Source of the DNA: Botryotinia globosa
Lineage: Eukaryota; Ascomycota; Leotiomycetes; Helotiales; Sclerotiniaceae
Length of the DNA: 64,000 nt
Direction of reading: 5' to 3'
Assembly: GCA_014898425.1 (NCBI GenBank)
Contig: RCSZ01000004.1
Span: 2,294,001-2,358,000 of the forward strand
Shown here: piece after piece, positions 35,331 through 48,440 of the stretch
How positions within the stretch are numbered: position 1 is the stretch's first letter
Layout: every line of letters starts with the position of its first letter
Notes under the pieces: model-generated
Told to the model about the DNA's origin: nothing
Seen by the model: only the letters and a program-made list of their open reading frames with translations
The model's database searches: none
Program-made: the position numbers and the translations under genes

Positions 35331-37457
35331 CTACCACCCCCAGATCCCATAGTCCCGCCATCTTCTGCCCCCCTTACACTTTGGCACCGCTGCTCCCTCC
35401 TCGATCCAACATTCCCAAACCCCAATCTCTCCCATGAATTCAAAACCCGCCGATGTTCCCAACATCTCCAACTCCACCCCCTCCATCACTCCACGCGCCT
35501 CCTCCCCCACCACAACCCTCAAACTTCTAATCGCATCTTCCCCGACCCTTTCTCTTTCCCCATTCATCCACCCAAGCAATCTTCTCGTCCTCTTTCCAAA
35601 CTCTTCTTCTTCTCGCTCACATCTTTCCACTTCCAATACATCCGCTTTCCTCCCTGCGTTACTATAATTTCTGTCCTGTATCCCTAATCCTGCAACAAGT
35701 TTCATTTGATCCCTCCAGCATTCGGGTGCTGGAACATGGAATTCTGCGCTCTTCAACCGAGGATGTTGAGTAAAAGGAGTGAAAGCTTTATACATCTCTT
35801 CATCTGAAACTTCCGGTTCAATTTCATCGGTCGTCAAATTATCATTCTTGGAGCTTGAGAAATTGGAACCGGGGAGTGATGGTATGTCAATCGCGAGATC
35901 TTCAATCGACGGCAAATTAAGTGCAGAAACCAGGAGGGGAATTTGCTTCGGCAATTTTGAAGACGATTCCGAAGAGGAAAATTGTATCCCATCGTACAAG
36001 TGAAGCTTTGTGAGATTCGTATGTCGTAATAAAGCACCCAGCAATTTCTCCGTAGCTTTATATTCAGTTGTTGCACTGTTGCCGCTCGTCATTTTCGGGA
36101 ACGGAATATCACGGATCCAAAGAGATGCAAGACCTGTCCCGTTACTCGCTATATTCTCCAGAAAATCCACTACTATTTTCCATTCCGATTCTCTGTCATA
36201 TCCCCGTAGACTTCTCATTCCGTCGATTTTCAGCCCTTTCAATCCAGTTAATGCACCCACAATCCCCAATTCCTGAATCGCGACTGAACTAGGTCGTTCC
36301 ATATGCAAAGTCTTCAATTTAGACCAATCCATAACTTTTAACCACACAGCCAAATTCGACACCCCATCAGGAGAAGGTAGTCGCTCAGGCGGTATATAAC
36401 GAACAGCGTCCCACACAGATCTCAAATGAGACTCTCCCAACCAATTAATATACCACATTGGGAGTATATTCCAAGGAAACTCGAGAAGTGTCCGCCAATC
36501 GATTTTGGGCGTCCCGATATCATAATACCATCCAATTCCGCCATCAGGCGATTCTTCAAAATCATATCCTTCGACGACCAATTTTTCCAGCGGAGGAAAT
36601 TGTATCGATGTCATGTTTTCCTGATCGGTATTGAATTCGCTCGAAAGAAAAGGAAATGCACTAACCACATTACCAACCTCGCATCCATGTTGCGAGAACC
36701 CCAACTGCAATTCCCGCATATTCGGCGGATTGGAGCGCAGAATTTCGAAAAGAATCCGCATCGAAGCTGGATCTGACATGTAGGACATTTCAATATCGGC
36801 ATTGATGGAATATAATAACCGAGACCCAAGGATCGAACGGGTATCTTCATTTAGATGGTTTACAATGGCGATGGAATCCTCCGAGTCTTCGTAACGATGA
36901 TTGTTGGGATCTCTCGTGGGGGGAAGTTCGTGTAAATAAATGCGGGCATCTGGATTCGTCATGCTGAGATTGGAGAGTATCTTGGGGGGAATAGCTTTAG
37001 GAATTTTCCAGTGCAATATTGAGAGATTGGGAAGATTGGTAAGTAAATGTGTAATACCGGTCCAGTTTGCACTTTGGGCTCTTCTATCAGAGCTACCTGT
37101 AATTTCGAATGTTTGGACTGCTTGTCTATATTCGATGGATGTGGGTTGATTGAAAAATTGAAGCATCTCATCGGAATCTAGTGCGTCATCTGGGTCCATA
37201 TAATTGACGTGAAGATTCTGGTAGGCCTCTGGCGATTTTGGCTTGAATGGTCTTGGTGAAGAAATGTAGATTTTGTCTGACAGACCCATATCCGATTCTT
37301 CAAAATGTGTCAATTCTTCTTCAAGTGCCGCCGTGTCGTCTTGTTCATCAAAAGCCTCTTGAGCCATTATCTGTATCATCAAAAAGAACAAAACCACGAG
37401 AAGCAGCATACTCGAGAGAGAAAAAGTATGACCACACGAAGACGCCATGATGTACAT
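35331..37457 (-). CDS. LRR-like protein with N-terminal hydrophobic segment
   Basis: Single exon of 709 codons including the stop from ATG 37457 (MYIMASS...); ATG 37448 (MASSCGHT...) is three codons downstream and equally possible. Residues about 12-30 (SSMLLLVVLFFLMIQIMA) form a signal peptide or membrane anchor. The body has irregular leucine-rich segments typical of fungal F-box/LRR-like proteins: LPNLSILHWKIP, LKTLHMERPS, LTGLKGLKIDGMRS and LTKLHLYDGIQF. No F-box is seen. The C-terminus is basic/acidic, with ERCEREEEEFGKRTRRLLG and then SLRVVVGEEARGVMEG. Function unknown; a ligand-binding surface is a guess from the repeats. The absence of introns over 2.1 kb and the coherent hydrophobic pattern support a real gene. 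Confidence 0.75.
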   Translation of the reverse strand: MYIMASSCGHTFSLSSMLLLVVLFFLMIQIMAQEAFDEQDDTAALEEELTHFEESDMGLSDKIYISSPRPFKPKSPEAYQNLHVNYMDPDDALDSDEMLQFFNQPTSIEYRQAVQTFEITGSSDRRAQSANWTGITHLLTNLPNLSILHWKIPKAIPPKILSNLSMTNPDARIYLHELPPTRDPNNHRYEDSEDSIAIVNHLNEDTRSILGSRLLYSINADIEMSYMSDPASMRILFEILRSNPPNMRELQLGFSQHGCEVGNVVSAFPFLSSEFNTDQENMTSIQFPPLEKLVVEGYDFEESPDGGIGWYYDIGTPKIDWRTLLEFPWNILPMWYINWLGESHLRSVWDAVRYIPPERLPSPDGVSNLAVWLKVMDWSKLKTLHMERPSSVAIQELGIVGALTGLKGLKIDGMRSLRGYDRESEWKIVVDFLENIASNGTGLASLWIRDIPFPKMTSGNSATTEYKATEKLLGALLRHTNLTKLHLYDGIQFSSSESSSKLPKQIPLLVSALNLPSIEDLAIDIPSLPGSNFSSSKNDNLTTDEIEPEVSDEEMYKAFTPFTQHPRLKSAEFHVPAPECWRDQMKLVAGLGIQDRNYSNAGRKADVLEVERCEREEEEFGKRTRRLLGWMNGERERVGEDAIRSLRVVVGEEARGVMEGVELEMLGTSAGFEFMGEIGVWECWIEEGAAVPKCKGGRRWRDYGIWGW

Positions 37458-38585
37458 CAATTTTACTGAGCAGTTTGATTACCATCGCGCTGATACTTTC
37501 AGTATTTATAGATGTATCCTTCATCATGTCATCCTTTTAACCTAGACAACGATGCTCACGATTTGGGTATTATGTGTCCTCAACCCGACATCAGTATATG
37601 TGTTCTCACAATCCGCATTGCAATCCTTTCATTCCATTTCTGCCTTGAGAAATCTATGAAGGAGTAGGAACGATAATGTTCATCAATCAATTATCGTACT
37701 CATCCAACTCTGCGTGAAAACTAGCCTATCATAATCCAGAATGATAACAAAACTCACGAAATGGGATGCTGACCACCAAGAAGTCTTACTGTGGTCATCA
37801 CGTGATTGCTCTCAAAATGTCTTTTCTCATTATTTGATTCTGATGAATGAATGATATCATAAACATACAGAAAATACGAACGGCAACTGAAGAAACATTG
37901 CTTGATACCATTACAGGCACATGTGTCAATTACCCACAACTTCATATTACGCACCCAGTACTCCCAACACATAGATAGATTCATTTACAACCTTCTCCAA
38001 ATGCCAACACGAAGGGTATCAAGACGCCCATATGAATTACTGTGTGAACATAGGTTCAAGTTCAAAGTCTTTATAGTCACATTCAATCAAAAGCAAAAGC
38101 TAGCCCTCGATAGCCCTTCTATAAGGGAAGGGCTATTCTATTCGTAGTTAAGGTTAACTAGCTCATTAGACAGAATGCACATTAACAACCAGAGCCTACA
38201 TGTTGGGTGCATCTCCATCACGCATCACCATGGCGAGATCCTCATGATGAACTGGCGATAGAATTTACCCCGTCACTTCCATCTGAAGAGAATTATAACC
38301 ATATAATCAACTATACTTTACCCCTAGCACCCCCGCCTTGCTTTCAATCATACCTATCTCACATCTCACCCATAACAACCTCGACCATGTTCGACGTTCT
38401 ACTCGCCCACTCTATCAGACATATAATCCCCCCCTCCCAAAAAAACCTGATCTCCATATTCCGAATCGTATCAACTTCCCCTCTCAAATCCGACATCTGC
38501 ATGCATAATAGAAATAGAAATTTGTATTCGCTTAATCCTTTCAATATAATTGCCTTTATTGGAGTCATTTCTTTGAAGTGAATTC
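37458..38585. other. Intergenic, no gene seen
   Basis: Mixed-composition DNA between the LRR-like gene and the AT-rich block. The frames at 37754-38147 and 38207-38581 have no motifs. Confidence 0.45.
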
Positions 38586-38723
38586 CCTTTGTTCATACAA
38601 TTATAATTATAGAAAATAATATACTTATATGTACTTTTTATTATCAAAAAGAGATATATAATTTTTTGGAGATTTTTCAAATTACTATAGTTAGAGAATT
38701 TTCCCGATTTCAATATTACTAAG
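38586..38723. repeat. AT-rich flank of retroelement
   Basis: AT-rich DNA into which the LTR element inserted. It ends with the left copy of the target duplication, CTAAG, at 38719-38723. Probably part of an older RIP-degraded repeat continuing at 45477. Confidence 0.55.
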
Positions 38724-38882
38724 TGTTAGGGTACAGGTAAAGACTTATATTATACCATAAAAGTTCTAAATATTATAAAAGGTTGAGGCCCTATTATAAA
38801 AAGTAGGGTACACTAAGAGTATATTAAGGGTTTATACTTAAGGTATAAAGGCAATGTAGATAATATAGTTAGTATTATAACA
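38724..38882 (-). repeat. LTR, left copy (3' LTR of the minus-strand element)
   Basis: 159 bp, beginning TGTTAGGGTACAGG and ending ATTATAACA on the plus strand, so it has canonical TG...CA ends. It aligns without gaps to 45318-45476. Confidence 0.95.
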
Positions 38883-41800
38883 ATACCCTTTTCTTAGAGT
38901 TTATTTATTCTAAATAAACTAAAATATAGACTATAATTTTACCAAAAAATAGCAAAATTATAAAAAATCGATTCAATTAAATCAATTTATTATTATATTT
39001 AAATTAATCAAATAATAATCCAAAATCCTTTGAAATAATGCTAGAACACTCTAATTTCTATTACGGGGTTAAAACAAACTTCTACTATGGGGTTAAAGCG
39101 AACTGTTTTTAAGGTAGTAGTCAATTGGCGAATCTTCTTTGATTTGCCCGATCCCCGTTTAAAAGTTATTTTTGGTGTAGTAGCATCCGAGGTGATAGAT
39201 TTTTTGAATCCAATCTATATGGACAAATTTGATTTATTTGGATGTATTAGATGAAATACAATAATTATTCTCTTTTAACTTTAAAGATTTTTAATTGATT
39301 GTTATAATGATAAATAGTATTTCTATTTGATATAATAATGGAAACTATATTTATTATAATAATTGAGGATCTTTTCGAATTTCTATTGTTTGGTTTTTTT
39401 ATATATTTTATTATCTTTTTCAAAAATTCAATTTTGATTTTTATATAATTCGATAATATTAATAATATTTTAATCTAGTAATTCTAATAAATAATAAAAC
39501 AATCGAAATAGTAAGTTATGGAATATTAGAAAAATCTTAAAATTGATTGGGAATTGTAATAAATAGATCTATTTGTAGACTTTAAGGATTTTATAAAAAC
39601 TATTTTATTTGTTATTACCCTTTTTTTATTAAATAATTGATTTTTATATTCTTTATATTAATCTATACTTTATTATCTTTTTTATAAAAAGGAATATCAA
39701 TTCAAATTCTATTAGTATAATTTTTGTATTTTTGAATTAATTAAATTATAAATATTTTAAACTTAATTAGAATGAAATCAAATCTATTTGTAATCTTATT
39801 GGTTTTAAGGAACTTTTGTTTTTTTTAATATAATAAACTTGATAGAATTAATATGAATAATTCAATTCTAAGGTATAGATAATAATTGTAATTAACAAAG
39901 AATGAGAATATATTAATAATTTCTAATATAATATTATTCAATACAAACTTTATAAATGGGAGTTAGTTGAATTAATTGTTTTAATAGAAGTTTATAAAGA
40001 TGTAAAGATATTACTCAACTATAATATTAATTCTTTTTATTTGATTGTTGGATTTGAAATGGAATAAGAAAGATTGTTTCAAAATGATTAATAAGTATTT
40101 GAATAAATGCTTTTAGAATTTAGAGATAAATTAGGAGTTTTTATTAAATACAATATTATTGGAAGTGTTATGCAGACAATATATCTTTTCAATAAATCGA
40201 TTTGTAAGTTTTTTTATAAACAATCCTATTATTAATATAAAGTATTATATCTTGATTAAATGGTAGACAATTATAATAATATGCTAATATTTCTTTTTGT
40301 AATATTTATTGATTGATAATGGTATAATATAATTAATAAAAATATTTAATTAGAAATAAAATAGTATTAATAAAGGTTTAAGGAATTTAGATATAACGAG
40401 GCGAAAGGCTTTGATATAAAAACAGAATTAGCAAGTTTGTATGAATATCTTAATTTCTTTAAATATATTGGGCTATCAATATATATGAAAAACGAGATTG
40501 ATAGTTTTGATATAATTTGGATATCTGATTGATTCGATTGAATATATATAATATATAATCTGTATACAAAATTTGATAGAAAAAAAAATAAAGAGGTAAT
40601 TGTAATAAAAGATTTTATTATTGATTAATCTATAATTTTGTAAGACTATTCAAAAATCCTTTCGAATATCTAGTGGCTAATAGTGGATAGAAGGATTTCG
40701 AAGTATTGTATATATAATTATAACTAATTCAAATGATTTATATATTTTGTTAATAAGATTATCAATTAGTTTATTAATATTGGGGATGATTATATTTATT
40801 GGGGTTATAATCAAATCTAAATTGCTATTCGTTTATTAAATAATATTTTTGAATATAGTAATATCGAATATTCATTTTGAAAGAATTGTTTATAAACGAT
40901 TTTTGATTCAATTGTTATTAGGATTGATATATACTAAATGATTTTTAGTTTTATAATTTAAAATATTAGGATAAATAGCTTTGTAATTGAATCAATATAT
41001 AATATAGAAATTGAATTCTAATAAAAATTCAGTTTATCTAGTTTATCGTTAATTCAGCATTTTTGTTGATATAAAGTATTTGAGGTTCTTATAATCAATA
41101 ATGATTTCAAATAGTTTTTAAGTATTGTATAATTTCAGTTTTTATTTTTTTAATGATTTTATAATTGCTAGAAATTCTTTATTATAAATTTTGTAATTAT
41201 ATTTAGTAGTATTATATTTTAATAAAAAGTATATTATAAAGTATAGATTTCCTTTATTATTATATTGTAAAAGGATATTATTTGTAGTTTAATTAGAAAT
41301 ATCAATCTCGATTATTATATAATAATAATAATTAAATATGATAAGGATTGAAATAAAGGAGAAAGTATTCTTCAATATTATAAAAATATCTTTCTATTTA
41401 GAATCCCAGTTTTACACTTTTTTCTTTTTCAAAAAGTAATTAAAAGGCTCTACAATTTTGAAAAAATTGTAAATGAAATATTAATAAAAATTAATAAATC
41501 TAAAGAAATATTGGAGGTTTTTAAATTTAGTTAATAATTTCTAATTGAATATAATATCGATTTTCTTCAGGTTTATTTTTATATCTTTTAGAGTAATAAT
41601 TAAATCAAAATATTTGATTCTTTTTATTTCGAATTTATATTTATTGATATCGATTTGTAATTCGATATCAATTAATTACTAAATAATCTTGTAAATATAT
41701 TCTTTGTAATCTATAATGCTTTTAAAATAAATCAAAATATTATTTAAATATATTATACAAATTCTATTCAAAAGATTAAAAAGAATATAGTTAATATAAT

Positions 41801-44800
41801 TCTAAAATAAGGCCGATATATTGCAAAATCCGAAAGATATTATTAATGATTTAAATAAATCGAAATAAATAATAAAAACAGTTTTCCATTTGTAGTCTTT
41901 TATAATTTATAATTTATTAAAAACAATAATGATATCAAATTTAATATAGATTTTAGTGTAATATAAAGTATTAAGGATTTCTTTAATTAATAATAGAGGG
42001 TATCGATTTTTAATAATAATATTATTTAAACCCTAATAGTTTTGATAAATTCGAATATTTCCTTTTAATTTAGTGGTTAGGAGAAATAGAGTAATTAATT
42101 AGAAATAAAATTTTCAAATAAATCTTTTGTTCAGATTGTTATTAAGCTATTTATAAATAATTTGAAATTTAACCAGAGATATTAAATAACTTTTATTATA
42201 TAATAATTTCTTGCTTAATATAATCTCAATCTTGTAATCCTATAAATATTATAATAAAAGTTTGTTGGTAAAAAAGGATAAAAATTCTGGGTATAAATTA
42301 TAAAACTAGGAAAATAATTTATTTTAGATTTCTAATATAGAAGGGATAGATTGATCTATCTTTTTTATAAATTTATTGATATTATTATTTATTAAATCTT
42401 GATATAATTAAATAGAATCCTTAATTATTATATAATATAGATTGTAGATTCTATTTAATTTGTTTTAGAATACTTTTATAATATAAATATTATTGTTTTT
42501 ATAAAATTATATAAAATTATTAATTGTAAAGAATTTTATATTTTATATTTTGAGGTGAATGTTTTATATAATATTGAATAATTTATTTAAAGAATTTGAT
42601 AATGATAATGGTAATAAGGGTAAGGTATTCTGATTTTGTGGTAGTTTTTTATATTTTTTGGAATTAATAATAAATTGAGTTGGGGCTAATTTTAAAAATA
42701 GATGATTAGGAATTATTTTAATTTGGATGTTTGTTTTATTGTTGATATAATGAGTATAATAAAAGTTTTTGTTTTTGTTATTTTCGAGGTTGATAATGTC
42801 GAGGTTTTTTTGGGTATTTAGGGTTTTGATAGATTCGAGAATTGCTGATTGATTTCAGAATAATAAGGATTTAACTTTAAAACTTTTATTGATAATATCT
42901 TTTATAAAAACTAATTTCGAAACGAGTTTTTGTAGGGGTGATTTAGAATCGATTATAATTTTGTTATTTTTTGGTAAAATTATTTTATAGTTATTAGGTA
43001 TATTAGAGATAATAGTTATTATTATAAAAACTAGTTTCGAAATAAGTTTTTATAGAAATAATTTGAAATTGATTAATATAACTTTACTATTTTTTAACAA
43101 AATTATTTTGTAACTATTAAATATATTAGGGATGGTAGTTATTATAATATTAATAAAATAATAATATTTCGAGTAATATATAGATATAAACTTAAGTGTT
43201 ATTATTAATTAATTAATGGTAGGGTTATAATATTGAAGCTAGAGGAAATCGAAAATCAGTGGATTTGTGATTGATAGGATAATAATATAAAACAAATCAA
43301 TCTTTTAATAATTATTGATTTGTATATCCAAAAGTATATATCGAAAAAGAATATCAAAAAACTTTCTATTGATTAGAAATAAGTAATAAATATAAAAAAA
43401 GGGATATATAGATATTTGAAATTTGAAGATAATTTTTTTGTTAATAAAGTTATAGTTTATAGCTTTATTGTTTATAAGGCTAATAAATAGAATGATTATA
43501 TTAAATATAAAGAAGATTTTTATTGAGATTTTAAAAAACTTATTATTTATTATTCTAAAATATAAAAAATTTCTAAATATAATTAATCTTTTAATCTATA
43601 AAAATAAATTTTCTATAAAAAACCTCAATTTGTAATTATAAATTAAGGTTAATCTTTTAATATATCGAATTAAAAAATAAAGCTTTTATTCTTCTTTGAA
43701 TAAATAGATTCTTTAATATACCCTTCCAGGTCAAACTTTTAAATAAAGTTAAAGAGGATTGATAAAGTATAATATAATAGTATAATTGGGAAATGATTGG
43801 TAAGTAGAAAACAATTGATAGGTGGGAATGGATTTTAATATAAAGAATTAATAATATTGTAATAGAATTTAGAACTCTGATATTAATTAGCTATAGAGAA
43901 ATAATTAATATAAAAATTATATCCTATATTAATATTAATATTATATTTTATATTATTAGCTCGTTTCTTATTATAATTGTTTTTAATATGATCTGGTTTT
44001 TTATAATAAAAGTAAAGATCAAGATTAAAATATTACTTTCGAGTATAATAAAATAGAAAGCATTAATCTTATCAAGTAGTATTCAATTGTATAAGATTAT
44101 TAAATAACTTTGATATAAGGAAGGTTGTGATTGAGATTGGTTTTTTATCATAATATCTTGATTGATTATAATTGAAATTAATACCCTAATTCTTTTATTG
44201 ATTATTAAAATGAGTTTTTTTTTCTAAATTATTATAAATACTTTGTTATCAAATTATTTATATATTAATATCAATAATAAAAAGTTTATTAAAATAATTA
44301 ACTGAAATATTAATTAATTTTTATAAAACCTTGAATTTGAAATCAGTGATTTATTATTCAATGGTTTTTTTATATCTAATAACAAACTATTTGAATTCAA
44401 TAATGAAATTATCAAATAGAGTTTTTTTTATTTTATATTTATTATAATTTATAAAGGCTTTTTGTAAAAGATCAAGGGTTTGATATTATTTATTCAATTT
44501 ATTTCAAATGCTTATTACAATACACTATTTAAAGAATTAGAAATCGAAATCGTGTAGATTATCTGTAATTATATCGAAGTATATTTAATTATTTATATAA
44601 ATCGAATCAAAAAATAAATTAATAAAGAATATAATCTATTGAAATTCTGATTTGTTTTTGTAATTTACAATTAAACAACAATTAATTACACTACAAAATG
44701 CTATATACTAATCCTAACATTTTATAATATCTTATTCATTACCATTAAATTTTTCAAAGAAAATAAAATATTTTTGATAAAATGAAGCTTCTAAATTATT

Positions 44801-45317
44801 ATAAACAATAATCTTTAGTATCTCAATTATATCTTATAATTCAGCAATCCGTAATTGAATTTCATTAGCTTGAATATATATTATAACAATTTGTTTTTAT
44901 AATAAAATTGTAATCATTTTAATCAAAGTAAATACAATTTGAATAGCTACAAAATATATAGTATTCGAATTATAAAATAAATCTATAAATAAGAAAACAT
45001 CAACTTCAATAGAATTAACAACATAATTCAAGAAAAAGAACTATAGGGACAGACTAGATACAACCACTTGATCGACTATCTCTAAAATACTTTTATAACT
45101 ATAAAACATTGATAGATCAACATAGATATATTTTAACACAATTAAATAACTTTACTGAAAAATAACAAAATTATCTACAATAAATCAATAATAGATTCAA
45201 TCAATACAATCAGATTATAACTTCAATAAAATCAAAGCAATCGGGATGATCGGAGACAACTTGAATAAGTGTTTTTTAAAATGAAGCTATAATAGCTTCT
45301 AAATAAATAATACAAAT

Positions 45318-45476
45318 TATTAGAATACAGATAAAGACTTATATTATACCATAAAAGTTCTAAATGCTATAAAAGGTTGAGACCCTATTATAAAAAGTAG
45401 GGCACACTAAAGACATACTAAAAGTTCGTGCCTAAGGCACAAAGGCAACATAGATAACATAGTTGGTGCTATGATA
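45318..45476 (-). repeat. LTR, right copy (5' LTR of the minus-strand element)
   Basis: 159 bp, beginning TATTAGAATACAG and ending CTATGATA. The TG...CA ends have become TA...TA. About 29 sites differ from the left copy, all transitions, with no gaps. Confidence 0.95.
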
Positions 45477-46190
45477 CTAAGTTTATATAATAATAAATAA
45501 AGAGAGAAATTATTAAAAAGGAAATAGTAATAATAAAAGAAAAGCTAAAAAAGTATTAGATAAAATGTTAATATAATATACTTCAAGATTATATTCAAAA
45601 ATAGATTGAAAGAATCCCTAGGTATATATAGAAAATTATCAAATTAAAAAAAGAAATAAATATTCAAAAGAATATTTAAAAAATAGAATAAAAATAAAAG
45701 AATAATAGAATAATTTTATAATTTTATAAAAAAAGAAAGTTTAATATTCTTAATAGTAATAATAATAAGAAATAGTTTAGAGATATATATTATATTTGAA
45801 TTATTAATTTCTTTTGTTTTATTTTATTTAGTGAATAATATAGAGTATTACTTTATAAAGTCTCTATAAGCTTGAAAATCTCTTTTAAAATAATTGTAAT
45901 CTTTGTATTATATTATATAATATTATTCTATACAATATAATAAAATTTGCAAAAATAAGTAATCTTATAATATAATATAAAAATATACTAGATATACTAG
46001 ATATATTAAATAAATATCTATTGAGAAATTAAGAAATGAAGAAAATATATAATATTAAGTAATTATCTAATATCTTATTATACGAAACGATATGAAACGA
46101 AATCTTTCAATCAATTAATTATTATTAATATTTATATCTATTTATATTTATATCATATTATATAATTCCACCCCTAGGACTTTTCTATTG
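45477..46190. repeat. AT-rich, RIP-degraded sequence
   Basis: Begins with the right copy of the target duplication (CTAAG, 45477-45481). It continues as AT-rich DNA with no open frames, then grades into simple repeats. Confidence 0.6.
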
Positions 46191-46535
46191 TTTTTTTATT
46201 TTATTTTTAAATACATGTTTTATATTTGAAATTTAGGATTTGAGATTCGATTTGTATTAGATATATATGTATGTATATAGATAGATAATGTAAAGTAGAT
46301 ATAGATATAGATATAGATATAAGGACAGGATATGATATGAAATGATATAAAATAATATAAAGAAACAATGATAAATTATCACTATCATTATCTGCTTAGT
46401 ATCATATATATATTCAGCAAAAATGAATCATCATATATATCATAGATACTAGGTATTCATTCCCATTCCTGTTATCAAAAATCGTAAATAGATAGGATAT
46501 GATTTAATTGAAATTGGAATTGGAATTTGAGGAGG

Positions 46536-46650
46536 ATGGTATGGTATGGTATGTATGGTATGGTATGGATGGTATGGATGGATGGGATGGATGGTATGGT
46601 ATGGTATGTATGGTATGGTATGTATGGTATGGTATGTATGGTATGGTATG
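46536..46650. repeat. GGTAT/GGATG tandem array
   Basis: Interspersed GGTAT and GTATG units with GGATG variants over about 115 bp. It produces spurious frames on both strands. Confidence 0.9.
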
Positions 46651-48228
46651 AGTTGGTGTAACATCGCTTTTGGGATGAATGAGAACGTGAGGTTTTATCT
46701 ATGGAGACTCATTGGAGAGGGATCCACTGGTTGATTGTAACATTGGGGTCTGGTTTTGTCTTGGGAGGGGAGGATGGGTGAGGATGGGAGGGATTGATAG
46801 AATACTGATGTACAGAGTACAAAGATAGTGGACTTGGGTGGGTAGGTAGGTAGTATTGTATTTGAATTGTATTGATCCTATACCGTGAAATTCCCATTGA
46901 TTCGAGAGTCGAGCCTTATCATTTATGGAGAGAGTGTATATATATATATGTATATATACATAATGATAGACGTCTATCTGGCTCGGATCATCGATACATC
47001 ATGACCAGAGAACCAGTCATCGCTTCCTGTGCGATTATCTACTTAGTATGGATGATATCTTATACACATTCTAAAGGCGATACTTGCGATGCCTGCTTAT
47101 ATATCTGAATCGTTTCATGGGTTGGACCTTGGCAAGTGGTAAGAACCGGTGGACCTTTGGTGTTCTGGTGGGTGCTGCAGTCAGAACTTTAGATACGAGT
47201 CCTTTCTATTCATCTCCTATCAGAGAACTAGGTACAGTCTCGTCTTAGCAGAATCTACCTGCTCTAGAAGCTATACCTATTCTGTGACTTGTGTAAAGAA
47301 AGCCAGCCAATTCCGAGCATGGGAATCATGTGATGGAGTACGGCCAAAGTCTCGAAAAAGAGAAATCGAAATAACCTACCGAGCAGACCAACGAAATGCT
47401 TAAATTGAGTTTGGGCGCGGACGATGGGTAGAGGATCGAGTAGCTCTTAGAGTGATATCTAACATGCAACACATGGAGGATTTTTCGATGAATCAATTCA
47501 TCGTCACCCACGCTTCATTCTTATTTATACGAACCATGGAAACGGAGTGCAGAGAAGAAAATCATCTGATCATTCTTCGGATAGATACAGGATTGCCAGA
47601 TGGCAATCATGAGGCGTGAGTAGGGACGGAGGGGAAAATAATCCATCGGCTGCAACAATCATAAGCAGCATCACAAGCACACAAGAGAAGGGTGAAGATA
47701 GGGCGGGATGGATGATGATATTTGATGTGGTACCAGGAAATCGGGCGAGAATCATCGGTGTGATGGGTAGTGTAGTGTAGAGATGGGGATGGGGATGGGG
47801 ATGGGATTGGATGGAGCGGTGATGAGATGATGAGATGATGAATGATACTAATATCACGACCAATACCAATCCCAACACAATACCAGTTCTTCTCCTTCTT
47901 CTTCTTCTTCCTTCCTTCCTCCCCTTCAGTATTCATATCATACGTTACATGGAATGATCAGCATCTTCAAATGGGTGGTAACTTGTACGGAGTAAGATGA
48001 AACTATCCAACCAACCCCCATTCATTGATTCAATGTACTCTGTAGGATGCCTGCCATGCAACCATCCGTTGAGAACTTGAGACTTGAGAGTTAAACCCCG
48101 AGATATTTTCATGCAGCCAAGATTCAATTCAAAGGTTGGATTCCATGGATCGATCCACTGGAACCCTTGGCCTGCATTTTGATCCGTACGGTTGATGGTA
48201 GTTTACTGATACTTATATATATTAGATA

Positions 48229-48440
48229 GATATTCACACATCCTAGATAGATACTCACACATCCTAATAGATATTCACACATCCTAAATAGATATTCACA
48301 CATTCTAAATAAATACTCACACATCCTAAACAGATATTCACACATCCTAAATAAATATTCACATATCCTAAATAGATATTCACACATCCTAAATAAATAC
48401 TCACACTTCCTAAATCAATACTCACACATCCTACCTAAAT
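48229..48440. repeat. About ten copies of a ~21-nt minisatellite
   Basis: The unit is close to ATTCACACATCCTAAATAGA plus one base and repeats in direct order with 1-3 substitutions per copy. There are no spacers, so this is not a CRISPR-like array. Confidence 0.92.

Larger units (their letters stand above)
38724..45476 (-). mobile_element. RIP-inactivated Ty3/gypsy-type LTR retrotransposon, full length
   Basis: A 6753-bp element bounded by two 159-bp LTRs and flanked by a perfect 5-bp target duplication (CTAAG at 38719-38723 and 45477-45481). Orientation is minus: a polypurine tract AAGAAAAGGG (minus strand, 38895-38886) lies just inside the left LTR. The reverse-transcriptase core is readable on the minus strand at 41750-41727 as YLNNILIY, a decayed YLDD box, followed downstream (about 41690-41560) by ELQIDINKYKFEIKRIKYF and LIITLKDIKINLKKIDII, the usual gypsy RT thumb sequence. 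RNase H and integrase are therefore expected at about 41.3-39.2 kb and gag at about 45-43 kb, but these are too degraded to read. The interior is extremely AT-rich, with stops in every frame, and cannot encode function. Confidence 0.93.

Noticed and set aside
35277..35687. Pro/Ser-rich plus-strand frames at the end of the LRR-like gene
   Set aside because: Antisense shadow of the acidic C-terminal coding sequence.
48229..48440. CRISPR-like array
   Set aside because: Units are contiguous and degenerate with no unique spacers, and the DNA is fungal.
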